Below are positions 40,924 through 49,700 of a stretch of 64,000 nucleotides of DNA, piece after piece. The position numbers were made by a program, and so were the translations under genes. The stretch's first letter is position 1, and each line of letters opens with the position of its first letter. This DNA is from Acridotheres tristis (lineage: Eukaryota > Chordata > Aves > Passeriformes > Sturnidae): NCBI GenBank assembly GCA_037013685.1, contig CM072886.1, positions 91,004,422 through 91,068,421 of the forward strand, read 5' to 3'. A model generated the notes under the pieces. It ran no database searches and was not told where the DNA came from. It was given only the letters and a program-made list of their open reading frames with translations.

Positions 40924-41710
40924 AATTATGACTGGATAAGGTCCCAGGAAGGAGCTTTACTGAGTCTGTAGATCTAAGACTTGCCTTCAGATATTTTGCT
41001 CCTCAGTCCTCTCAGCCCCATCTTTCCTAACATCTGCACATTTCTTCACTTTGTCCAGGATCAATGCCATGGCTGATGAACTAAACAACTTTTACACATT
41101 CTTTTTGTTGACAGTTTTATTGACAACTGGTACAATGCTGGTCTTCTGTCAGCTCAAGGATCTTCCTGGACAGCTGGTGGTTTAGAAACCCTCTGGAGCT
41201 GCTGGTTTAGAAGCCTGTCTTTATTCATCTCCCTGTTCTGAGTGACAGTTTATTTAGCACATATTTATTAATCAGTCTTCTTCAGCAGAAATTGTTTTCT
41301 CCTAAATTCAGAACATAAGCTTCACTGAATTATTACTGACATCTCCACAATATCTACCTAATGTCATGCTGCTACTAGCCCATTTTTTTTTTAAATCACT
41401 GAAAATTTCTTTTGACTGTCCTTATTCCTTCCTACTTATTTTTTCTTCATTTATATATTTTCTATCATTCTCTTCATAAAACTCACAGCTTTTGATATCA
41501 CCGTGCAAATTTTTCCATTTGAGTAGCATTGGAGGTTTTGTGGTTAAGATTATGATAACTTCTAGTTAACATCAGCCTTACTTGAAGTTGGAAGTAGGTC
41601 AGCCAAAGCATTTTTAATTGGTGTGGCAGACAGAGAAGAATAAACACTAGATTGTGGGTTTAGAGCATCTCATTTTTCTTGAAGAAGTATTGTTTTCTTT
41701 TTTTTTGAGT
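40922..41710. other. Spacer with a possible ancient LINE remnant
   Basis: No gene is recognised. At about 41058-41106 the + strand reads INAMADELNNFY, which resembles the 'DELNNFF/Y' segment seen in CR1/L2-group LINE polymerases. Only about 15 codons match, so this is weak. The rest is unique. Confidence 0.3.
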
Positions 41711-42131
41711 CATAGAATCATAGAATGGCCTAAGTCAGAAGGAACAAGAAAGATCATCCTGTCCCAACCCCCTCTGCTGTAGACAGGGATGCCTTCCACT
41801 AGACCAGGTCACTCAGAGCCCCATCCAGCCTGGGCTTGAACACTTCAGGGATCAGGCATCCAAACTTCTCTGGGCAACTTGTTCTGACACCTCACCACCC
41901 TCACAGTAAAGAATTTCTTCGTAATATCTCATCTAAACCTACTCTCTCAGTATTCCTCCTTTACCTGTCACTAACTGCTCTTGTAAAGAGTCCCTCTCCA
42001 TCTTGAAAGGTCCTTTCAGGTACTGAAAGGCTGCAATTATGTCATCCTGAAAGCTTCTCTTTTCCAGGCTGAGTAAATCCAGTTCTCTCAGCCTTTCCCT
42101 GTAGGAGAGGTGCTCCATTCCTCTAAGTATG
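41711..42131 (-). mobile_element. CR1 LINE 3' end, minus strand
   Basis: The left edge CATAGAATCATAGAAT is the complement of two ATTCTATG terminal units, the CR1 hallmark. It is followed by CCCAACCCCCTCTGCTGTAG, GATGCCTTCCACTAGACCAGG and GCTCAGAGCCCCATCCAGCCTG-like text in the CR1 3' untranslated order, then the ORF2 end (TTCTTCGTAATATCTCATCTAAACC). The copy is 5'-truncated at about 420 bp. A T-rich run (41695-41706) precedes the insertion point. Confidence 0.95.
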
Positions 42132-43019
42132 AGCTGTTACAAAAAGAAGATTTCTGTGATCATGACATGCATTCATTTGTATATATGTGTGTGTGTGTCT
42201 ACCTTTCCTTCATCCATACCCCCACTAATATTTGAACCTATAGCTCAGTTTTTCCTCATTTTGCTGGGGTAAAGACAACCTCAAATGGGCAACAAATTCA
42301 TGAGTATGTAGCAGCCAAGGCAAAGCAGGAAATCTGACTGCCACCGTAATCCCCTGTCCCAGAAGATCCACGTGGCATTATACCTGCCACATATGTGAGA
42401 AGTGCTGCAGCCAATATTCATGCATTGTTGGCAGAGATCTCTGAGAAGCCAGGCTTCCTCATTTCGTGTCATCACACATGTAATCCACCGAGTTTGTTCA
42501 AAAATTACTTCTATTTGATCATAATTGCTTTCTGTGCTGTGAATCGGCCTTGACCAGCACTGACAATTTGTATGACCCGCTGCCATGTTCACTGTGAAGC
42601 TGTTTATCTAAACACTAACAACTCAGTTAACTAAGATAAACCAACACGTGTGCAATAGGTATCTCTGCAAAATAAATCAAATTAATTACTCCAGAATTGC
42701 CTTTATCTCTGCTGAATATGGACACTTGGACAGCTAGCTTAGATCATGTATTTTTGACAGCTAAAATTAGTGAGAAGAATATGAGAAAAAGGCCTAGAGT
42801 GGTTCACTGCAACATCCATTGTCTGTGTCCGCTTATTTTAGTTTAATAACAAAACTGTCAGAGTCCTAATACAAGCCGTGATCTTATGCATGGTCCTTTT
42901 CCCACTACACTAACATTAGGTTTAGTAATTTAATAATTGTTAAACAGGTTGGAACATAATAGCATGATTTATGAAGTAGTAGCATCTTTGTACATGTATA
43001 TCTTTATACTGATCCCCCT
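42132..43019. other. Unique noncoding DNA
   Basis: No gene is recognised. A 103-codon minus-strand frame at 42281-42592 has no known domain. A short TG run lies at 42181-42198. Confidence 0.6.
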
Positions 43020-43122
43020 CTATATATATATATCATAATATATATGTCAGTATATATTGATATGTATTTAAACAAATAAGTAATAAATTTACACACACAT
43101 ACACACACACACACACACACAT
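43020..43122. repeat. Compound (TA)n / (CA)n microsatellite
   Basis: TATATA-rich sequence at 43020-43075 leads into a near-pure CA run at 43091-43122 with one T interruption. The minus-strand frame through it reads as Cys-Val repeats and is an artefact. Confidence 0.93.
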
Positions 43123-43671
43123 AGGGGAGCAGCCATTCCGAGCAGGGTATGTAGGGATACTGACTCATCTGGATTATGTCCAAAATAAAAAGGTATTTCT
43201 TTTTGTAAACCCAGGGTACCAAATATTGCAGTTCCCAATTCCATAAAACGGGCAGCCTGTGGCCTATTTGCCTTCTATGGTTACTTCTGGGTTTCCTGTA
43301 GAAAAATATAATGTCTTAGAGCATCACTGAATGCCTACGCAAATATTGTTTCTACTGTCATATATTTTGGAGTGATTTGTTCGTCTCTACCACCCAGGGA
43401 TTATTATTGTTTGAAGTAGCACACTGATCTGCAAACAGCATTTCTTCTATAAACTGCTTGTTTATGCAAGCAATTAATATCGGAAAGTTTTAACCCTTAT
43501 AAATATAATTAATAAATAAAATGTCTAATTAATATTTTTCCTAAATGACAGAATATTTTCACAGGAAAGAAGAAAGCAAAGTTTCAGAAAAAAACAATTG
43601 GAAGCAATTCCTACTCAATATGCAGTCTGATAAGAGTTTTCTAACATGAGCAAGACAGGATTCTGTGAAAG
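43123..43671. other. Unique AT-rich spacer left of the ERV
   Basis: No gene or repeat is recognised up to the ERV target-site duplication. Confidence 0.6.
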
Positions 43672-43676
43672 GCTCC
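43672..43676 (+). repeat. Target-site duplication, left copy
   Basis: GCTCC lies immediately before the LTR TG and is matched exactly at 46752-46756. It marks integration of the complete LTR-interior-LTR unit. Confidence 0.9.
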
Positions 43677-43766
43677 TGTGATAGGTTGACTTGGGAGGAA
43701 GAAACTCAGAAGTTCTTCCTGGGAGAGAGTTTCCTTTGTGGGGGGGTTTTGGGATACTTGTAACAG

Positions 43767-43771
43767 CCAAT
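43767..43771 (+). promoter_or_regulatory. CCAAT box of the 5' LTR
   Basis: CCAAT within AGCCAATCAGAG lies 34 bp upstream of the TATA box, a standard LTR promoter spacing and an NF-Y-type site. Confidence 0.75.
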
Positions 43772-43804
43772 CAGAGAAAGTCAGTTCGCTCCGTGCACAC
43801 ACAT

Positions 43805-43810
43805 TATAAA
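43805..43810 (+). promoter_or_regulatory. TATA box of the 5' LTR
   Basis: TATAAA within CATTATAAAAAAGG. Transcription would be expected to begin about 25-30 bp downstream, near 43832-43840, just before CpG-rich DNA. Confidence 0.75.
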
Positions 43811-44928
43811 AAAGGGTAATCCCGGAAGACGTCTCTCTTTGTCTTTCCGGCGGCTGAACAGGTAACACCAAGCCGAGCCGCACTCCCTCTCCCCCATGCG
43901 GGGGAGGGGGGGGAACGGCTCGGAGGCCGCTTGGGCCCCGTTTGCCAACGAGGGGGACCCGAAGGCTGAGGGGAGGAAAAGTTGTGTGATAAAAGCTTCA
44001 CGGATTCTTCCTCCACCAGCTTGTGGCTCTGGCGTGGGAGGATGCTGGCCTTTTATGCTGCTGGCCAGGCCGGACCTTCCCGGGTGGCCATGAGGGTGCG
44101 GGGCCACAGCCCAGCCCCGCAGGGGCTGAGTGACGCTACTCCCCCCCCCAGCACGGCCGAGCCTGGTTCAACTTTTGTAGTTGAGTTAAACTTTAACTCT
44201 TTAGTGTTCAGATAAGATTTGCAAAGTCTCCAGCCTTCCCTTTGAATATGAAAGGGAATAAGGAAAGTTCTGAAGTCAGTGATGCAAGAGTTAAGTATTT
44301 TAAGATGGAAGGAGAGTGAGAAGATGCTGAAATGGCTGAAAATCTTTTTGGGAAATTGTAGGAATGAACTAATGTACTAAATATTCCTTTAAACCATGGA
44401 AAGAGACATGGGGGGATGGAAATGTTCCTTCTTAGGAGATAATTTGATTAAAGAACACCTGTGTTGGGAATTTGAATTTCTGCCCTGAGAAACGAAGGGG
44501 ATTGCAGTTTTTTCTGGAGATGAAGCCTGAGCAGAGGAAAAGGAGACAAATAAAAATTGTTGCCGTTGGACATTTTCAATCCTTAAAAGTAATACCCCAA
44601 GAAATAGACATGACCCATATCTACAACTTTGGGACAGCTGTAGAACTGGGAGGAGGTCACGGTTGCAAATTTCCCGGGCGGATGCAATCGTGAAAGGTAA
44701 AACTACAAGAAGACTTTTTTTCCTTCTTGTGGAACACAACTCCTACAACTTCAACAAGAAGAAACTTCTTTTCTCCAAAAGTACACAGAAAAGGACTAAA
44801 TTAGGCACTGACTGAAGTATTTGTTGTATATTTGTTTTATTGTTGTGAAGACTGGGAGAGGGAGGGACGGAGTGATGTGAAAAATCTTATTCTGAAATTT
44901 TTTTTTTCCCGTTTTTGTTTGTGTAGTT

Positions 44929-44934
44929 AATAAA
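44929..44934 (+). terminator. Polyadenylation signal of the 5' LTR
   Basis: AATAAA within GTTAATAAATTTTC, about 115 bp before the LTR end, with downstream GT/T-rich DNA. The same signal is present in the other LTR. Confidence 0.7.
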
Positions 44935-45053
44935 TTTTCTTCTATACCCTTTCAAAGTTTTGAGCCTGCCTTGCTCTTTAACTCCTGGTTCTGTCTCACA
45001 ACAAAAAAAAATGGGTTTGTTTAAATTGGCAACTCAAACCCTAGACATTAATT

Positions 45054-45071
45054 TGGTGCGTTGGCCGGGAA
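45054..45071 (+). other. Primer-binding site, tRNA-Gly
   Basis: TGGTGCGTTGGCCGGGAA is the exact complement expected for a tRNA-Gly 3' end: TGG pairs with CCA, T with the discriminator A, GCGTTGG with the acceptor strand CCAACGC, and CCGGGAA with the T-arm. It starts 6 nt after the LTR end. The GCGTTGG acceptor stem matches tRNA-Gly (UCC type) from memory. Confidence 0.85.
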
Positions 45072-45376
45072 AGTAAAAATTAAACCATACCTGTCTTTTC
45101 AAACAAAGACATTTTTTGGTGGAGAATGCGGGCAAATTAATAAGAAAATTAATAAAAGTTGGAATTGTGAGACTGAATTAATTAAAGGGAGTAGGGGCAA
45201 GGCATGTATTAGAGTATAAAGTAAGAATGATAGTAGAAAGTTTATATTATAAGTATGGTGAAGTATCTAGGGGTGGTGGTTAATAGTAAATTTTTTCCTT
45301 TTTTTCCCTTCCCTGTTTAATGTAGTTAATTGAATGTAATTTTGATAATAATTTTTGAAATGTGTGTTCACGTTGC

Positions 45377-45387
45377 GAGGGGTGGAA
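45377..45387 (+). other. Polypurine tract
   Basis: GAGGGGTGGAA directly abuts the TG of the 3' LTR, where plus-strand DNA synthesis is primed. It has a single T interruption. Confidence 0.8.
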
Positions 45388-45477
45388 TGTGATAGGTTGA
45401 CTTGGGAGGAAGAAACTCAGAAGTTCTTCCTGGGAGAGAGTTTCCTTTGTGGGGGGGTTTTGGGATACTTGTAACAG

Positions 45478-45482
45478 CCAAT
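45478..45482 (+). promoter_or_regulatory. CCAAT box of the 3' LTR
   Basis: Same context as in the 5' LTR. In this position it could drive transcription into the downstream flank. Confidence 0.7.
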
Positions 45483-45515
45483 CAGAGAAAGTCAGTTCGC
45501 TCCGTGCACACACAT

Positions 45516-45521
45516 TATAAA
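45516..45521 (+). promoter_or_regulatory. TATA box of the 3' LTR
   Basis: TATAAA in CATTATAAAAAGGG; the A-run is one base shorter than in the 5' LTR. Confidence 0.7.
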
Positions 45522-46631
45522 AAGGGTAATCCCGGAAGACGTCTCTCTTTGTCTTTCCGGCGGCTGAACAGGTAACACCAAGCCGAGCCGCACTCCCTCT
45601 CCCCCATGCGGGGGAGGGGGAGGGGAACGGCTCGGAGGCCGCTTGGGCCCCGTTTGCCAACGAGGGGGACCCGAAGGCTGAGGGGAGGAAAAGTTGTGTG
45701 ATAAAAGCTTCACGGATTCTTCCTCCACCAGCTTGTGGCTCTGGCGTGGGAGGATGCTGGTCTTTTATGCTGCTGGCCAGGCCGGACCTTCCCGGGTGGC
45801 CATGAGGGTGCGGGGCCACAGCCCAGCCCCGCAGGGGCTGAGTGACGCTACTCCCCCCCCCAGCACGGCCGAGCCTGGTTCAACTTTTGTAGTTGAGTTA
45901 AACTTTAACTCTTTAGTGTTCAGATAAGATTTGCAAAGTCTCCAGCCTTCCCTTTGAATATGAAAGGGAATAAGGAAAGTTCTGAAGTCAGTGATGCAAG
46001 AGTTAAGTATTTTAAGATGGAAGGAGAGTGAGAAGATGCTGAAATGGCTGAAAATCTTTTTGGGAAATTGTAGGAATGAACTAATGTACTAAATATTCCT
46101 TTAAACCATGGAAAGAGACATGGGGGGATGGAAATGTTCCTTCTTAGGAGATAATTTGATTAAAGAACACCTGTGTTGGGAATTTGAATTTCTGCCCTGA
46201 GAAACGAAAGGGATTGCAGTTTTTTCTGGAGATGAAGCCTGAGCAGAGGAAAAGGAGACAAATAAAAATTGTTGCCGTTGGACATTTTCAATCCTTAAAA
46301 GTAATACCCCAAGAAATAGACATGACCCATATCTACAACTTTGGGACAGCTGTAGAACTGGGAGGAGGTCACGGTTGCAAATTTCCCGGGCGGATGCAAT
46401 CGTGAAAGGTAAAACTACAAAAAGACTTTTTTCCTTCTTGTGGAACACAACTCCTACAACTTCAACAAGAAGAAACTTCTTTTCTCCAAAAGTACACAGA
46501 AAAGATAAATTAGACTGATGAAGTATTTGTTGTTTTTGTTTTATGTTGTGAAGACTGGGAGAGGGAGGGACGGAGTGATGTGAAAAATCTTATTCTGAAA
46601 TTTTTTTTTTCCCGTTTTTGTTTGTGTAGTT

Positions 46632-46637
46632 AATAAA
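46632..46637 (+). terminator. Polyadenylation signal of the 3' LTR
   Basis: AATAAA about 115 bp before the LTR end, expected to end the element's transcript. Confidence 0.7.
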
Positions 46638-46751
46638 TTTTCTTCTATACCCTTTCAAAGTTTTGAGCCTGCCTTGCTCTTTAACTCCTGGTTCTGTCTC
46701 ACAACAAAAAAAAAATGGGTTTGTTTAAATTGGCAACTCAAACCCTAGACA

Positions 46752-46756
46752 GCTCC
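46752..46756 (+). repeat. Target-site duplication, right copy
   Basis: GCTCC directly after the terminal CA, identical to 43672-43676. Confidence 0.9.
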
Positions 46757-49700
46757 CTAAAGTGGAAAAAGGAGTTAATGACCGTCTTCAAAATGTAAAA
46801 ATGCTGTACTACTTAACATTTCTTCACCAAAATCTGCCACACAGTACTTGCATCTAGTCCAATAACCCAGAAAAAAACCAAGATTTAATCTAAAAATGTA
46901 AAAAAAAATAGAAATTAGAAGAAATATATGCGCAGCCATCACTGAATTGTTCAAACCATTTTTCCATGCCTCCTTTATTAGACATTGGCTTATTCCATAA
47001 TGTCTGAGAGCCCTTGTCCATTTCATGTGGTGCTGACTAATACAATTGAATACACTCACTAGCCATAGCTGACAACAATATTTCATTTACACTGAAGGTA
47101 CTTGACATTATCCCAACCTTACCTTAATGTGTGTGACAATGTAATTTTCATCTGCTCTACAATCTCTTTTATGCTGCCGTAGTAGCATTAAATGATCTAG
47201 CAGACATGAAAATCTGATTCTGCCTACTCTCAGATATGTTGTAGGAAAGAATACTAAAGGTAAGTAGTGTCATTTTAAAATTTCCTGTGTTTTTATCAGC
47301 CTTAAATATCTTCATGAAAATTAAGAAGGATGTTTAATTTATTCTTTAAATTCGACATAGACCATTGTTGATTTAAAAGAATGAGCCTTCTGCCTCTTTC
47401 CTCCCACGTAGCTCAGTGTCATTCAGTTTTGCTGGATTATTTCTCCACTGGCTTGACAGGTTGAGTGGGCTGTGTCAGCAGTCAGACAAGTGTAAGCAGG
47501 TTATTTAGCTTGCTTTCTTTTCAGCTGTCTCACTTCTTCTGCACTGACAGAGACGATCAGAACTGTACCTTCAAGAGCTGGGCAAAGCATGCATCCAAAC
47601 AATGTCATCATGCCCTTTCTTTTCTCATCTGTTCTCTGCCTGAGAATTACTAGCACTTGATTTGCCTCTCAAAGGTCAGTTGATTCATGTGAGACTTCTT
47701 GCAAACTACACTATTAACAGTGATAAATGTAAGAGTGCTTCTGACTTTAAAGACTCATGCAGAACTCCCTGTTATATTCTAATCATTTAAGGGGAAAAAA
47801 TAAAAAAGAAAAAGACCCGAGATGCATGCCCCAATCTGATCCATATTTTGGAGAAAGAGTCAATCACACAGCAGCCCTACTACTCCTTGCTTTCCATGGT
47901 ATAGAAACCTGAGCATTCAGGTTATATGCAAAATGCAGATCACTCAAATACAAAATCCCTATAAAATAAGGGAAAGAAAAAGATGGATTTGACTATGTAA
48001 GTAAAAGTTACATAATTACCATTTAATTTTCTACCTGATTTCAAACAAGTAATATTTGCCTTGATTGACATGGAGATCCCCTTTCCGAGTGAAAACATTT
48101 AAAATATCTCAGTGTTTTGGAAATTCAAGCTTGAAAAACATTTTGCACATTCCATTTTTCTATCTCTGTTTGCTGATCTAATACAGGATATTATTTCTTC
48201 TCACAGGTTTATCTTGATTTCCGGATATTTATGGTATTCTGGTGAAAGCAGATGTTTCTCTTAGAACTACATGGTCAGAATAAAATATAACATTGCCACT
48301 TTTGAATATAAACACATTTATTTGAAAAGTCAGTGAAATCCACCTTCCTGAAATGGATGGCAATTTCATTTGGCAGTGATTGGCATTTTTCAATGTTTAT
48401 GTCCTATTTTCCATATTTATAGCATTTTGTTGTCAGCATGGAATCACCTCTTAGGGAAGATCTTTTATTTATTTTCCTTGGCATACACAGTAACATATAT
48501 AGAAATTTAGATGGCCTCAAAGAATTGTCATGTGTAGCTATCCTGGATAACAACAGCAGCAACTGTAAACTTGTTAGGATTTTTTGTTTCCAAATTACTG
48601 TACAGTGATGACTGAGATTTGCTTGCCTCTGTGTGTATGTGACGTATTTCTCAAAATAGATCAGCTGCCTTTTAATTTGGCTACTTTTTGGACTATTTTT
48701 CTGTATAAGATTTGGCAGAAATTTGATAAATTTGCTCATATAAATGAAAAATTTAAAAATCTGTCTGCTGTAACAGTAACAGTGTTTTGATGACTTTTTA
48801 TTTAACATCAGTCAAAAAAAATTGTATCCAATAAATAGGTCTATTTCCCCCCCACATGCACACTATCATTAATGGTAATTATCTTGATTAATGGAAGGCA
48901 AGAAAGAGGAGTAAGAACTGAAATGAGAATTTAAATTGAAGAAGCCTCAGGCTCTCACAGAAGAAAGGCAGAACTTAATTAGCTAGTAGAAAAGAAAACT
49001 TGTGGTTAAATGTAAAGAATCAAATTAATAATATAATTTCTTTTTCTTTTAGGTAACTGATAAGTTAAAAAGAACTCCTCCTAGAAAATGTGGAATTCCC
49101 AGATTCTCAAATTATGTAACCTTGAATTTCCCAAAGTTGTCCTTTCATTCTTAATGCCTTTGTATACATCCTGTTGATCTGAAGCAAAGAAATGCAGGAA
49201 AATAATCAAATTAATATATTTTTCTGACTGTCTACAAATAAATAGAAGCAAAAATATTTTTATTTCAAATGCAACCAAGAAAAGTAACATTATTGGAGTT
49301 TTTTACACGGCAACAAGTGAAGTAAGCTGACTCAATAAGCTATGTGAAAAACACTGCTTTAAAGCATTGACTATTGGAAGACGAAGAGAAATCAGGAGGA
49401 GATCAGCAGAAGGACTCCATAAGTAAAAATTACATTACGTATTTAGTGCCAAGAGTAGTAAAAGTTATATTGTTGCCTCAAGGTGGTTTTTAACTTCCAG
49501 ATGTTGACTAGAGCTGTGTTCTTTGTTGTCATAATACAAATACATCTCTAGTAGTCCATAAAAAATAAGGAAGAATTAAAAAAATTTATTTTCTTTTATT
49601 CTTTCCTCAGTGTTTCATAGCAGGGCCACTTATCACATCCAGAGGAAAAAAAGGAGGTAAGGATATACCTGGTAAAGCTTTAAAAGGTTTTCATCCTCGC

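Larger units (their letters stand above)
43677..45047 (+). repeat. 5' LTR
   Basis: It starts TGTGATAGGTTGACTTGGG and ends AACTCAAACCCTAGACA. U3 is short (about 155 bp), with CCAAT and TATA boxes. The AATAAA signal lies 1.1 kb further on, implying an R region over 1 kb. The part at 43835-44170 is CpG-dense. A potential splice donor (AACAG|GTAACA) lies at 43861/43862. Short open frames on both strands recur in the other LTR and are not genes. Confidence 0.95.
45048..45387 (+). other. ERV interior (340 bp), noncoding
   Basis: The primer-binding site is at the left and the polypurine tract at the right. Between them lies AT-rich leader-like sequence, including TGGTGGAGAATGCGGGC at 45119-45135. 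No frame of any length or similarity to gag, pol or env is visible, so all coding content is absent. Confidence 0.9.
43677..46751 (+). mobile_element. Non-autonomous LTR retroelement (ERV), complete, no coding interior
   Basis: The 3075-bp unit comprises a 5' LTR (1371 bp), a 340-bp interior and a 3' LTR (1364 bp). Both LTRs have TG...CA ends, and a perfect 5-bp duplication flanks the whole. The interior holds a tRNA-Gly primer-binding site, AT-rich leader DNA and a polypurine tract, with no gag, pol or env remnant. The LTRs differ by about three clear transitions plus small indels, so insertion is recent. Replication must have used reverse transcriptase and integrase from a related full-length ERV (inference). 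A 5-bp duplication fits ERVL/spuma-like and some other classes, so I do not assign one. It resembles plant TRIM/LARD elements in layout, though its LTRs are far longer than TRIM LTRs. Confidence 0.93.
45388..46751 (+). repeat. 3' LTR
   Basis: It is collinear with the 5' LTR. Clear substitutions are C/T (44049 vs 45761), G/A (44497 vs 46209) and G/A (44709 vs 46421), plus homopolymer length changes. It also has a cluster of small deletions at about 46503-46550. A minus-strand frame of 179 codons (45280-45819) arises because indels join frames; it is not a gene. Confidence 0.95.

Noticed and set aside
44472..44693. 73-codon + frame conserved in both LTRs (also 46184-46405)
   Set aside because: Identity follows from LTR identity. 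It has no domain, and one residue differs through the G/A transition.
45280..45819. 179-codon minus-strand frame in the 3' LTR
   Set aside because: The 5' LTR has the same sequence split into different frames by 1-2 base indels, so the frame is not conserved even between the two LTRs.
43677..46751. The LTR pair as a simple tandem duplication or assembly error
   Set aside because: The spacer begins with a primer-binding site and ends with a polypurine tract, and a target duplication flanks the whole unit, as expected for a retroelement insertion.
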